64,000 bases of DNA, taken from NCBI GenBank assembly GCA_946480015.1, contig CAMLIL010000002.1, forward strand, positions 1 to 64,000, written 5' to 3'. Source of the DNA: an uncultured Oxalobacteraceae bacterium (GTDB taxonomy: Bacteria; Pseudomonadota; Gammaproteobacteria; Burkholderiales; Burkholderiaceae). Position numbers and translations under genes: made by a program. The notes under the pieces were generated by a model that was not told the DNA's origin, did no database searches, and worked only from the letters and a program-made list of their open reading frames with translations. Positions 46,408 to 55,783 of this stretch are shown here, piece by piece. The first letter of the stretch is position 1; each line of letters opens with the position of its first letter.

Positions 46408-49377
46408 TTATTGGAGAATTTTTGTTTTATAGTTCATTGGTGGCAGTTTCCGTTCCAGATCAAGCGTGTAGTCACCGTACCGGTTAATGTGCTCGGTTCG
46501 ATACGGCGCAAGGCCAGCCAGGATCTCCTCGTCGATCGGTAGTCCCTCCCCCTGCATCTCCTTCAGCACACCGGTCATGGCCTCGACGTTGTGAAGAATG
46601 GCCAGGTTGGCCACCAGCTGGTTGTACTTCACAACTTTGCGCTGCTCGTGGCGTACGTTTTCCGCGATAATGCCCTGGTTGCCAAAGAACAGCCACTTGA
46701 TGAACTGATTGAACTCCTCGCTCTTGTTGGTCGCGGCCTGGATGGTTTTACGCAACTCCACGTCCCCGATATATTTGAGAAGGAATTCTGTCCGCACGAC
46801 CCGTCCCAATTCGCGAAATGCAAAATACAGCTTGTTCTTGCGGCTTGCCGTGCCCAAGCGGCGCAGGATCGTCGAGGGCGTGATCTTGCCGGCCTTGATG
46901 GATAGCGCTATACGCAGCATGTCCGGCAGATGGGTTTCGATGAGCTCCCAGTTGATCGATTCGCTGAACAGGCCATTGATGTTCTCGTAGCGCGTGCTGC
47001 GTTCCGGCTTATAGAACACCAGGCTTTTCAGATTCCGGATACGCGGCATCAGATTGATCCCCAGGAGATAGGCCAGGCCAAACACCGGAGCGCTTTGCGC
47101 GTGGGTGTCACCATGCAGGGTATCGGGCTGGATGTCGGATTCGTTCTTGATTAGGCCGTCGAGGATATAGATCGCCTCGTACACGCCGCATGGAATGAAA
47201 TGGCTGAACAGCGCGATATACATGTCCGAGACATGGTAGTAACCAATGCCGCCATAGCCGCCATAGCGGATGTGGTATTCGGAGAGCAGATTTTGCTCGT
47301 ACATGTTCCACTTGGTCCCGTCGGCCGACGCGCTCTTCCCCGAACCCCAGTATTTGGGCAGCAGGAATTTGTTGTAGGCGTTGATGACCTGGACAATGGC
47401 TTTTTCAAGCCGCTCCTCCGTGATGTGGTGCAGGTTAAGCCAGGCCACCTGCTTGCGGCTCAGGTCCTTGACCGAGCGCGCGGTTTGTGTGGCGCCGAGG
47501 TTGCAGCCATAGCAGAACAGCGTGGTGATGAACCGCTTGCGCGGGTCGTCAACCTTGGAGTCGAACCCGGAGAGCGGACCGAACTGCTTATGCAGGTCCA
47601 GCCATCCCTCCGACTCGACCAAGATGTCGAGGATGTTCTTTTCGGGCAGCCGCGTGGTGAGAATTTTGTCGATCTTCTCCAGCGCCTCCGGCTTTGCATC
47701 CTTCGCATGCTTGCGAAGGATCAGTTCGGTACCGACCAGGTCGACATGCTCGTTTTCGGGCAAGCCGGCATCGACGCGGGCGGCGGTCGCGGCAAGCGAT
47801 TTCTTTAGCGCCGCGGAGAACGCCTTCGGCTCCGTCTGCAGGCCCAACATGGCGCCATATTCTTCCACTTGGGCCTGGTACAAGTCCCAGTCGACCAGCT
47901 GGGTGCGGTAATCGCTGAAATGATCGCTGTTGGCGACAAACAAGTCACCCGATTGCAGCTCCTGCATCGTTTCGGTGAGGACGCACAGTTCGAAGTACTT
48001 TCGGCTCACTTCGGTGACCACCCCGGAGCGCTGACCGGTGACCAGCTTGCGCCATTTCTCCGGCATCCATCTCAGGCTGATATTGGTTCCCGCGATCGAC
48101 AGGCAGTCGCGGTGACTTTGCCTGTTAGCCAGCACGAAGCGAATCGCATCGATGAGAGAACGATCGGCCGACGTCGATTCGAGGTTGAGCAGTGTCAGGC
48201 AGTTAAGCAGCAACGGACGCTGCGTCTGGTAGGGCGCCAGCATGAACGGCAGGTAATTGTTGCCGGCGTAGGCGATGTGCTCATCGCATTCGAGCAGCAG
48301 GTTGCCGGGTTCGTCGTGAAAGGCGGCGGCGATCCGCACGCCCCTGTCCTCGTCGGTTTCGCCTTCAACAAAGGCCTCCAGAACGTCCCGCAACTGGATG
48401 ATCAGTTTTTCCGCGCGCTTCTGGTGTTCCAGATAATACTGGCGCAATTGCTCTTCAGCGCCCGAGTGAATTTTGCGTAGTTTTCGGATGAACATCTCGA
48501 CCGCATCATCGAGCGACTTGCTCAGCTGCGCATGGAATAACAAGACCATCAGCGCATAGCGCTTGTCACGCTTTAGCGCCTTCATGTCGGCGACGTCGAG
48601 AGCCCGGGCCTCGTGCACATACTGGCTTCGCTTGACCACTGGGATGTGTGCGACCGCAGGCAATTCGGTCGCCCAGCCCTTGAGCCATTGCAGATGGTCC
48701 AGGTATTGTCGTACTTCCGTATTGGTTGGCTTTTTGGGATCCTGTTTGAGCTGCTGCCATCCGCTCATGGCCTGCTGCGGTGCGGGCAGAAGCATGGCGT
48801 CAAACCGGTTAATGACGGCGGGCGGCAGAGGATCGGCGAGCGTCTTGAAATAGCGGTCGTTCACCTCGCTGCGCACCGCCAAGGCCTTGCGGTTAAGCGT
48901 GCTGAATGCCGGCAGCTCGAACCGTTGGCGCACCAGTTCTTCAATGATGACGTTGATGATGTCGGCCAGCTCCTGCTTGGTCTGCGCGGCCTCCGTTGCG
49001 GCGCTCAAGATGGCCGCGTGGGTCTCGTCGGTGATTGGTTTGATCTTGGCATAGATCCGGATGCCTTCCATGCACCGTACGCGGGAATGGTGCCGCTTCT
49101 CCTCTTCAAGAAGGTCCCGCGCCGCGACGGCACGCACCCCTATCTTTTTGCTGACGAAGGAGACGATAGGTGCCGGAATTTCATGGAGCATCGGGAAGTA
49201 GCCCAGCCTCAGGACCGTCTTAAGCAGCAGCGCCAAGTAGAGCTTGGCGGCTGGGGTTTTGGCGCTTCGGCGGATGAATTTGCTGTCTTCGGCACTGGGC
49301 GCATACACGTCTTCAAGTTCGCGTTGTGTCAGTTCAGGTTTAAAGCGTGGATACGCAGTTTCATGGATGCTGCTCAA
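46408..49377 (-). CDS. tnpA: Tn3-family transposase (TnpA)
   Basis: 989 residues, full length for the family. Conserved start SIHETAYPRFKPELTQRELED, then the DDE catalytic parts at about residues 687 (KSASADGTKWNMYEQ), 757 (LHGDTHAQSAPVFGL) and 905 (FGNQGIIAENVRHEQRK, the Glu). I chose TTG 49377 because GGGAGG stands 7 bases upstream and because family members begin right before SIHETAY; the frame is open to an ATG at 49464 that would add 29 unrelated residues. No resolvase gene is next to it. I could not find the 38-bp terminal inverted repeats by eye. Codon use is less GC-rich than that of the neighbouring genes, which fits foreign origin. Confidence 0.9.
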   Translation of the reverse strand: MSSIHETAYPRFKPELTQRELEDVYAPSAEDSKFIRRSAKTPAAKLYLALLLKTVLRLGYFPMLHEIPAPIVSFVSKKIGVRAVAARDLLEEEKRHHSRVRCMEGIRIYAKIKPITDETHAAILSAATEAAQTKQELADIINVIIEELVRQRFELPAFSTLNRKALAVRSEVNDRYFKTLADPLPPAVINRFDAMLLPAPQQAMSGWQQLKQDPKKPTNTEVRQYLDHLQWLKGWATELPAVAHIPVVKRSQYVHEARALDVADMKALKRDKRYALMVLLFHAQLSKSLDDAVEMFIRKLRKIHSGAEEQLRQYYLEHQKRAEKLIIQLRDVLEAFVEGETDEDRGVRIAAAFHDEPGNLLLECDEHIAYAGNNYLPFMLAPYQTQRPLLLNCLTLLNLESTSADRSLIDAIRFVLANRQSHRDCLSIAGTNISLRWMPEKWRKLVTGQRSGVVTEVSRKYFELCVLTETMQELQSGDLFVANSDHFSDYRTQLVDWDLYQAQVEEYGAMLGLQTEPKAFSAALKKSLAATAARVDAGLPENEHVDLVGTELILRKHAKDAKPEALEKIDKILTTRLPEKNILDILVESEGWLDLHKQFGPLSGFDSKVDDPRKRFITTLFCYGCNLGATQTARSVKDLSRKQVAWLNLHHITEERLEKAIVQVINAYNKFLLPKYWGSGKSASADGTKWNMYEQNLLSEYHIRYGGYGGIGYYHVSDMYIALFSHFIPCGVYEAIYILDGLIKNESDIQPDTLHGDTHAQSAPVFGLAYLLGINLMPRIRNLKSLVFYKPERSTRYENINGLFSESINWELIETHLPDMLRIALSIKAGKITPSTILRRLGTASRKNKLYFAFRELGRVVRTEFLLKYIGDVELRKTIQAATNKSEEFNQFIKWLFFGNQGIIAENVRHEQRKVVKYNQLVANLAILHNVEAMTGVLKEMQGEGLPIDEEILAGLAPYRTEHINRYGDYTLDLERKLPPMNYKTKILQ

Positions 49378-49816
49378 GACCAGACCTCCCACATGGTGAA
49401 GCCGCGATCCGCCTCGTTTCGCCAGACTGCGTTCAAGCGGAACATCGGTGGTGCGGCTGTTCATCGTTGCAACCGGGTTTTTCCAACGCTGGAAATTCTA
49501 TCTTGATAAGACCTCACTTTGGCAATTTGCCAAGATTTTTTTCAATGCCCGGAAATCCGCTTCAACACGTGATGGATGCTTTCCGCTATACGCGCCGGTC
49601 GCTCTGTCGAAATCCGGTGCCAATCACGACTCCACCCGCTGTTCTCCAAATCCGGCATGTCTCCGGTTGCCGCCAGTCGCACAACTACAACCGCTGCTAG
49701 AAGTCCAGCCTTGCGTCCTGGCTCTTGATACGCGTCTAGAGCGAGATTGCGCCATGTTGACTCATCATTGCGCCTGATTGTAAAGATTGCATGGCTATCA
49801 ACCATACAACGAGACA
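49378..49816. other. Flank of the transposase with a palindrome
   Basis: About 440 bases with no supported gene. TTGGCAA-T-TTGCCAA at 49519-49533 is a perfect inverted repeat followed by GATTTTTTT; it may be a regulator or resolution site of the transposon, or a terminator. The transposon end should lie here, but the terminal repeat was not recognised. Confidence 0.45.
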
Positions 49817-51106
49817 ATGATGAAAAACCTATCGATCTTCTCCCTGGTGGCCTCCCTTGCCCTGGCTACCTTCGTTGGCGGCGCCAACGCCGGCGAGCTG
49901 CTATCACCGCAGCTCGCGCCGACCATCGCGGCGCCAGCCGCGCCGTCGTCCTCGCCGACGCTGCGCCTTGTCGGCCGCACGCTTCAAGCGTGTCGACCGG
50001 AGGCTGGCAGTACCGTACCGCTGTGCCGCAGTGGACGGCTGCCGGCCGAATTCGGCACCATCACCCGCGCGGTCCCTCTGGCACTGCCGGCACCATCCGG
50101 AACGTCGGCCCATCTGCTCCACGCCAATCCTGCATCGAGGAAACCGACACCATCGACGGCGCGCTCGCCTTCGCCATCGCCTGAGGCGCTCGCGAGAGGG
50201 GCGGACTCAACGCCTTTGGTGATGCTGTTCGAAAGCGCCGGACAGGCGATCGTCTGCACCGCAAGCGGAGCGATCGTGTGCTCCCGGGTCGCCGCGCCCG
50301 CCCCGACGGGTGTCAGTGTCAATGCCTTGCTACTGCCGGACGGCTACACGGTGTTCACGTACACCCGTGCGCCAGGTGTCACAGGTGCTCCCGACCCGCA
50401 GGGGCAGGCGGCACTGCGGTTTCAGGCGGCCGTCGACGCCGCGGCGGCTGCCGTACGCCAGTTCCTGAGCGAACATACCGCTGACTCCATTCCGCATGTC
50501 GACGACTACTACGAATATGATCCGATCCTTGACCCCGTTCCCTCTCCCGGGGATTCCGGTGGCGGAGGATATTTCGTCCCGGTCGTCGTCATTTCTGCAC
50601 CTTTCCCGGACCCGATCGATTGGGGCCCGTTCTTCGTCACCAATGGCGACGGAGATATCGGCAATTTTCCGCAACTGCCGCCCAGTTACCCGGCTGAGAA
50701 CCTGGCGGCGGTGCTCAATCCGTGCGTGATTAGCCCGATCATAACGGTCTGCGTTCGTGGCAATCGTCCGCCGCCACCGGACGTGGTACCACTGCCGACA
50801 GGGCCCACGCCATGGTTCCCGCAAAGCTGGTGCGACGCATTTCATGTGCTTTGCAGTGCCGGACAGGAGCCGCGCGACAATGACCGAGGTGCCGACAGCG
50901 GCACGAGCGGCAAGACGAAGGAGGAGCTCGACCAAATCTGCACGGATATCAATATAGTCGAGATCGACGTTTGCAAGGCCATATACCCACCATCGTCGAA
51001 ATTCCGCGAATATCTGGTCTGCACGAACAACGCTAACGAACGCATGTACGCATGCTTCCGAACCGCGTCAGAATTGACCGACAATGGGGCGCATCCTGCG
51101 CCATGA
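49817..51106 (+). CDS. Secreted Cys-rich protein of unknown function
   Basis: 429 residues. Signal peptide at 1-25 (SIFSLVASLALATFVGGANA), a low-complexity Pro/Ser/Ala region, a middle part with acidic Asp/Tyr and Pro-Gly stretches, and a C-terminal domain of about 100 residues with regularly spaced cysteines (WFPQSWCDAFHVLC, ICTDINIVEIDVC, YLVCTNNANERMYACF). I recognise no known domain. The Cys-rich end looks like a compact, disulfide-bonded periplasmic or extracellular domain. It is followed by a small gene and a decayed paralogue of that gene, an arrangement seen with secreted toxins and their immunity proteins, so an effector role is possible but only inferred. Confidence 0.6.
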   Translation: MMKNLSIFSLVASLALATFVGGANAGELLSPQLAPTIAAPAAPSSSPTLRLVGRTLQACRPEAGSTVPLCRSGRLPAEFGTITRAVPLALPAPSGTSAHLLHANPASRKPTPSTARSPSPSPEALARGADSTPLVMLFESAGQAIVCTASGAIVCSRVAAPAPTGVSVNALLLPDGYTVFTYTRAPGVTGAPDPQGQAALRFQAAVDAAAAAVRQFLSEHTADSIPHVDDYYEYDPILDPVPSPGDSGGGGYFVPVVVISAPFPDPIDWGPFFVTNGDGDIGNFPQLPPSYPAENLAAVLNPCVISPIITVCVRGNRPPPPDVVPLPTGPTPWFPQSWCDAFHVLCSAGQEPRDNDRGADSGTSGKTKEELDQICTDINIVEIDVCKAIYPPSSKFREYLVCTNNANERMYACFRTASELTDNGAHPAP

Positions 51107-51176
51107 TCAGCAACGTCAACCCTGCCGGGCGAGGAGCCGGGCTGGGTTGATATCGAATAGAGAGCGAAAATTAGCC

Positions 51177-51596
51177 ATGAAAGAACCGAAATTAACGCTG
51201 GGCCTGACCGAATGTGGTGAGCGTCCGGTCCTGCTTATCTCCCGCAACGACAATGAGATATTTAATCAGAGAGTGTGGCCGCTGGCCGAACTGACGGAAG
51301 CGGGCTACATGGGCGCCTGCCACTACATTGGATTCACGGTATTGCGCATGCTTGAATACGCCCACCCGCAGGTATTGGCGCCGTTCCCGACCCTTACGCC
51401 GCCTCCCGGCCCGGCAATCCCGGTGCCTGACTTAATCACGCTCTTGCACCGCCAGTCCTTGGACGATCGCTCAAGCCGCTACGTCGCCACCATTGACGCG
51501 CTGATGGAGCGCCATAAGGACGAAGTGGCCGACACCAGCTGGCCGGAGCAGTGGCCAACCTTTCGCGCTCATCTCCTGCGCACATATTCCGACTGA
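51177..51596 (+). CDS. Small protein of unknown function, partner of the secreted protein
   Basis: 139 residues from ATG 51177; the open frame begins 93 bases earlier but the early part overlaps the previous gene's end. No signal peptide or membrane segment. Segments EAGYMGACHYIGFTVLRML and IDALMERHKDEV..SWPEQWPTFRAHLL recur in the broken copy just downstream. I do not know the family. Duplicated small genes behind a secreted protein often encode immunity proteins; that is the best present hypothesis. Confidence 0.6.
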   Translation: MKEPKLTLGLTECGERPVLLISRNDNEIFNQRVWPLAELTEAGYMGACHYIGFTVLRMLEYAHPQVLAPFPTLTPPPGPAIPVPDLITLLHRQSLDDRSSRYVATIDALMERHKDEVADTSWPEQWPTFRAHLLRTYSD

Positions 51597-51629
51597 TCCC
51601 ATCCGGGCAGCGTCGCAGCAACGCGGACG

Positions 51630-51975
51630 ATGTCCGGCGAGCCAAAACGCTGTATGTCGTGGCAGCTTGGCGCGAATGAGCACGAGGGCTATATGGCCGC
51701 TTGCGAACGCATCGGCAACGGGGGGCTGCGCTTGCTGCGCGACCCGCACGCCGCGCTGATCGCCAGCCGTCCCAGCTGATTCCAGCGAACGAGTTGTCGG
51801 AACTCGGGCGTCTGGCGCCTGTGATCTATGATCTGATCAGCCGTTCCACCGCCGAACGCACCAGTGCCGACGTGTCCCCATGCTGGACGCCATGCTCTCC
51901 CGCCACGCGTACGAACTGGCGCGGACCGAACTGCCGGAACATTGGCCGACGTTCCGGAGATATTTCGTGCGTTAG
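51630..51975 (+). pseudogene. Decayed paralogue of the preceding small gene
   Basis: From ATG 51630 the frame reads NEHEGYMAACERIGNGGLRLLRDPH, matching EAGYMGACHYIGFTVLRMLEYAHP of the gene at 51177, and then stops at about 51779. Two further frames supply the rest: APVIYDLISRSTAER, and MLDAMLSRHAYELARTELPEHWPTFRRYF with TAG 51973-51975, matching the parent's IDALMERHKDEV...WPEQWPTFRAHLL. So it is a tandem duplicate broken by frameshifts and a small deletion. Confidence 0.65.
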
Positions 51976-52733
51976 AATCCCAAGGGGCACCCATGATGGC
52001 GGAGGAGCCAACACCCGCCGCGCTAGCCGATCCTGCGCCCCCCAATCTTTCTGATGCCGTAGCGTCGGTGGCCGGCGTCGACTCACGACTGGGCCTCGAT
52101 CGCAGCGTAAGGGCGGGATCGACTTGTTGGCCGAGTACGTGACGTTGCGGATGTTGGCGGCCTGGCAGGCATTCTTTGGTCAACCTGTTCCGGCCACTTG
52201 CGCAAACCCCGCTGTGAACAATGTTCTTCGTCACCCAGTGGCGCAGCCGGATGCATGCCATCTGACTGGAGTGATGCGGACAGCACCGCCTCCATGTCCA
52301 TCACCATGCCGATCCAAGCCATTTGTCGTCGCGGTTCCGGATTGTCTTCGATCGTGCTGGCGATCGCCTCGCCTCACTCGTGGGTGCGTAACCATGATTT
52401 CGCCGCTTCAAGGCTCCAAAGCCCGGTTCGTATCAGCATGTGCGTTCTCCTTGGTATTGCTTCAGGTAAGACAGGCTCATGCATTTAGAGGTTCAGGCCG
52501 CTTTTCTACTTGTTGTGATCGCTCAAGCAACGGGCCGGCACAACGCTTCCAACGCGGTAGTCGCGCGCGCAAGAGATCGCGCTGAGGGGAGATCGGCACA
52601 AGCGCGTACTGGCGTCGAACCAAGCCCGTTAGACCCAGTCCAGACAGCCATGTTGCCGTGTCGCAAGAGTAAATTGCGCGACATAGAGGATGATGAATAC
52701 GCGCCACCATCCAGCGCGGCGAAGGAGGAAAAT
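51976..52733. other. No convincing gene
   Basis: About 760 bases. Several open frames of 60-150 codons exist on both strands, but none has a ribosome site, domain or motif that I can support. It may be further decayed effector or immunity sequence. A strong AAGGAGG box at 52722-52728 belongs to the next gene. Confidence 0.45.
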
Positions 52734-53150
52734 ATGCCATTCGTGTATCGCGACGTCGACCAGCTCTGGCACAAGCCGCTCGCAGGCTCGGGCACGTGCG
52801 TCGACCTGATCAAGGAATACGTGCCGGGGCTGAAAGGCCTACCGACTTCAGCCTGGAAAGCCGGGGTCAACGTGATTGAGGCCGGGAGCAAAATTGTCAG
52901 AGGAACGGCGATAGCGACTTTCGAAAATGGCCGTTATCCTGGGCGGGATCATGACAATCACGCCGCCATCGTGCTGAAGGTCATGGGGTCCGGGATTTGG
53001 GTAATGGACCAGTGGAAGAACGACAAGAACCGGCCTTACATCGAGCGCCGGCTCATCCGGGTGCCGGCCCCGCACAAGCAACGCAACGCGGACGGCACAT
53101 TTATGACCCCAAGCGACAACGCGCTCGCTTTCTATGTGATTGAACGATGA
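52734..53150 (+). CDS. BPSL0067-family protein, probable type VI amidase effector
   Basis: 138 residues, start fixed by AAGGAGG 5 bases upstream. GSGTCVDLIKEYVPG places a cysteine (C22) at the start of a helix, and HDNHAAIVL gives a histidine (H76) on a strand, followed by GIWVMDQW: the Cys-His arrangement of NlpC/P60-like peptidoglycan amidases. BPSL0067-family proteins are linked to type VI secretion and are thought to cut cell-wall peptides. No signal peptide, as expected of a cargo delivered by Hcp. The next gene overlaps it (ATGA) and encodes the probable immunity protein. Confidence 0.75.
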   Translation: MPFVYRDVDQLWHKPLAGSGTCVDLIKEYVPGLKGLPTSAWKAGVNVIEAGSKIVRGTAIATFENGRYPGRDHDNHAAIVLKVMGSGIWVMDQWKNDKNRPYIERRLIRVPAPHKQRNADGTFMTPSDNALAFYVIER

Positions 53151-53623
53151 ACGACCGTGGATTCCCTGGAGGTCTCGCGCTGGCGGTCGCCGGCGCGATG
53201 GCATGGCTGTACAGCATGCCCGTTCCAGCGCGTGGCGCTGAACTCCCGCGCGGCGAACAACGGTTCGACTGCCCGCTCTGGCTCAAGCCGGACGCGTTCA
53301 AGGCGGACCGCCCGCCCGACGGATGGACGGCGGTGATGCCGCAAGAGTGGCGGCTGGACGGCGGCGGCCTGCTGCACGGTGCGCCAAGTGAATCGGGCTA
53401 CCTCAAGCCGTACGAGGCGAACATCGCGAAAACGGGTGACCGGGAAACCGGCGTCACACGTTGGAAGCTCGGCCCGCTGCCGCACTCGTACGAGACCTGG
53501 CTGTACTGCGGCTATGGCCCGCTGCAGCTCTTCAAGCGTGTCCCTCTCGATGCCACAGAGTGCACGGCGACCACCAAAACCGAACGCGGCGCGTTTGTCG
53601 GAACCGCCTTCGTTTGCAAGTAG
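53147..53623 (+). CDS. STY0301-family protein, probable periplasmic immunity protein
   Basis: 158 residues. Signal peptide (LALAVAGAMAWLYSMPVPARG) and then FDCPLWLKPDAF, PPDGWTAV, and four cysteines near the C-terminus (LYCGYG, TECTATTK, TAFVCK) as in the STY0301 family. Periplasmic location suits protection against an amidase that acts on the cell wall. Overlap with the amidase gene by four bases supports a toxin-immunity pair. Confidence 0.7.
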   Translation: MNDRGFPGGLALAVAGAMAWLYSMPVPARGAELPRGEQRFDCPLWLKPDAFKADRPPDGWTAVMPQEWRLDGGGLLHGAPSESGYLKPYEANIAKTGDRETGVTRWKLGPLPHSYETWLYCGYGPLQLFKRVPLDATECTATTKTERGAFVGTAFVCK

Positions 53624-53656
53624 CAGGCAAACACCAGCATTCACCTCGGAGGCAAT

Positions 53657-54145
53657 ATGGCAATCGACGTCTACCTACAGATCGAAGGCATCAAGGGGGA
53701 GTCCCGCGACGCGGGCCATCCCGACTGGATGGAGTGTGTGACTGTCGATCTTGGCGTACATCAGCCAAGGTCTGCGGCCACATCATCGACCGGCCATACC
53801 GTCGGCCGCTGCCACCACGACACGATCGTCATTGGCCGGATGTCGGATATCGCCACGCCGATTCTGCTGCAAACCTGCGCAATGGGTAAGACCTTGCGGC
53901 GGGCGCGCATTGAGTTCATGCGTGCCGATGGCCAGGCCAAGCCGGTCAAGTATTTCGAGATCGACCTCGAGAACGTCCTGGTCGCCGAAATAGCGCCCGA
54001 TGTGCGCGAAGGCCAGTTGCTGAGCGAACATCTGGCGCTGGCGTACTCGAAAATCACATGGCGCTACACCCAGCAGAAGGTTGGCGGCGGTATCGTGGGA
54101 CTTACCGTGGGCGGCTGGGACCTCGCATCGAACCGGCTGGCTTGA
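53657..54145 (+). CDS. hcp: Type VI secretion tube protein Hcp
   Basis: 162 residues of the Hcp1 family: MAIDVYLQIEGIKGES at the start, HDTIVIGRMSDIATPILLQTCAMGK in the middle and FEIDLENVLVAEIAP, then EHLALAYSKITWRYTQQ at the end. A GGAGG box lies 8 bases before ATG. No other structural type VI gene is in the window, so this is an orphan hcp that would use an apparatus encoded elsewhere. It is placed 33 bases after the immunity gene; small effectors often travel inside the Hcp ring. Confidence 0.92.
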   Translation: MAIDVYLQIEGIKGESRDAGHPDWMECVTVDLGVHQPRSAATSSTGHTVGRCHHDTIVIGRMSDIATPILLQTCAMGKTLRRARIEFMRADGQAKPVKYFEIDLENVLVAEIAPDVREGQLLSEHLALAYSKITWRYTQQKVGGGIVGLTVGGWDLASNRLA

Positions 54146-54267
54146 TACACCAGCGCGCGGAGCCTGGCCGAATTCCCCGCCACGGACAAGACGGCCGCGC
54201 ACGCTCGCCGTGGCGGCCAGTCTGACGGCTGGCAGTCCCGGCGTCCGCGAAGGCGCCTGCGGCACCG

Positions 54268-55230
54268 CTAGCGCCGCGCTGCGGCGGGAAGCGCCGGCGG
54301 GGCGGCCTGCGCGATGCCGGACCCGCCGAAAGGGTCGGCGCCGTCCACATAGCGCATCGCCGAATGCACATCCTTCCAGCCCACGTACTCCATCAGGGTC
54401 TTCAGGTCCCAGCCGTTCGACGTCGCCCAGTTGACGAAGCCGCGGCGCAGCGAGTGGCTGCTGTACTGGTCGGCGTAGGGAATGCCCGCCGCGCCGAACA
54501 GCGCGCGCAGCAGCGGCACCAGGCTGTTGATGTGCAGGCCTGTCGCGCCCACATGGCCCCAGCGGTCGATGGCGCGGAACACCGGCCCCTCGCGCAGGTC
54601 GGCCATCCCGACCCACGCCAGGTAGGCGTCGACCGGGCATAGGTCGACCAGCGCCGGCGCGCGGAAGGTCGTGCCCTTGCGCGCGCGGTCCCCCTTGGTG
54701 TGCGGCAGGTAGCAGCTCATGCCCTGGCCGGCGACGGCGTCGACGCCGTCAACCCGCAGGCGCGTCAGTTCGTCGCCGCGGAATCCCCGCCAGAATCCGA
54801 GCAGCACGAGGGCCTTGTCGCGGGCGTGGCGCATCTGGGCGGCGCGATCGCCGGCCGCGCCGGCGGCGTCGCCCTCCCGTTCAAGCCACCGGACCAGTTG
54901 CGCCACTTGTTCGAGCTGCAGGGGCTTGGCGCGCTTTTCCTGGGCTGGGTGCAGGGCCTGGATGCCGCGGAAGACCTTGCGCACGACGGGCGCCTTGGTC
55001 GGATCCGGGAAGCCCTGATCGATATGCCATTGCGCCAGCGCGGCCAGGCGCTGGCGCAATGTGTTGATGGCCAGCGTCTCGGCGTGGTCGGCCAGGTAGC
55101 GCGCGACCGAATCGGCCGTGGCGGGCAGGAAGCCGCCCCATTCCACCTCGAAGTGACGCACCGCGCCCTGGTAGCTGCGCCGGGTATTCGTGCGCGTGGC
55201 CGCCTCGATGTAGGCGTCGATCTTGGCCAT
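54268..55230 (-). CDS. Tyrosine recombinase (site-specific integrase)
   Basis: 320 residues. N-terminal SAM-like core-binding domain (TRRSYQGAVRHFEVEW, VARYLADHAETLAINTLRQRL) and a catalytic domain with Arg in FWRGFRGDELTRL, HSLRRGF (H-x-x-R), and the tyrosine in DVHSAMRYVDGAD. All catalytic residues appear intact. It is encoded in tandem with a protein of unknown function (4 bases apart) and divergently from a KfrA-like gene, a recurrent trio on betaproteobacterial genomic islands. Confidence 0.9.
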   Translation of the reverse strand: MAKIDAYIEAATRTNTRRSYQGAVRHFEVEWGGFLPATADSVARYLADHAETLAINTLRQRLAALAQWHIDQGFPDPTKAPVVRKVFRGIQALHPAQEKRAKPLQLEQVAQLVRWLEREGDAAGAAGDRAAQMRHARDKALVLLGFWRGFRGDELTRLRVDGVDAVAGQGMSCYLPHTKGDRARKGTTFRAPALVDLCPVDAYLAWVGMADLREGPVFRAIDRWGHVGATGLHINSLVPLLRALFGAAGIPYADQYSSHSLRRGFVNWATSNGWDLKTLMEYVGWKDVHSAMRYVDGADPFGGSGIAQAAPPALPAAARR

Positions 55231-55234
55231 GGCG

Positions 55235-55783
55235 TCAGTCCGGCTTGCCGGTGTCGAGCAACGCCAGGTCGGCGAGCGCGTGGCGCCACATGTGGTCGAG
55301 CAGCAGGACCAGGTCCGGGCCGGAAATCGTGTTCTCGCGCGTGGCCACCGTCAACTCCTCGCGCCCCGCGAGGTCGTGCGCGATCCCCGCCGGGTCGACT
55401 TGGAAATCGACGCCGGTGACCACTTCCGGGCCCGCCTTCTGGCCCACCTCGAAATGCTTGGCGGCGGTGGCTAGCTGGAAGCACATGTTCATCCAGGGCG
55501 AGCGTCCCGTCAGGTAAACGCCGAACTCCTTTCGTCCCTTGATCGTCCGGCCCGCGAACGTGTGCAGGCGGTCGAGCTGTCCCGCCCCGGCCAGCGCCGC
55601 GTACACCCAGTCCTTCATCTGCCACGCGGTCGTGATGGCGTTCATCACCGCGTAGGCGCGCGCGTCCAGGTCCGCCGGCGGGTGGTTGCGTAGGGCGAGC
55701 GCCTCGAAGTTCAGTTTGCAATACAGGTCGCCCGGGGACTGGAGCGAGAACGTCCTGGCGTTGGCGGGCTTGGCGGTGGCCAT
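55235..55783 (-). CDS. Protein of unknown function encoded with the integrase
   Basis: 182 residues, soluble, no signal peptide. QMKDWVYAALAGAGQLDRLHT and SPWMNMCFQLATAAKHFEVG are helix-rich segments; no domain recognised. It precedes the integrase gene on the same strand with a 4-base gap, and the KfrA-like gene diverges 192 bases away. A role in control of island mobility is possible. Confidence 0.6.
   Translation of the reverse strand: MATAKPANARTFSLQSPGDLYCKLNFEALALRNHPPADLDARAYAVMNAITTAWQMKDWVYAALAGAGQLDRLHTFAGRTIKGRKEFGVYLTGRSPWMNMCFQLATAAKHFEVGQKAGPEVVTGVDFQVDPAGIAHDLAGREELTVATRENTISGPDLVLLLDHMWRHALADLALLDTGKPD

Noticed and set aside
51993..52142. Small frame starting MMAEEPTPAALADP
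   Set aside because: No ribosome site, no known motif, and it ends abruptly; it more likely belongs to decayed sequence after the paralogue relic.
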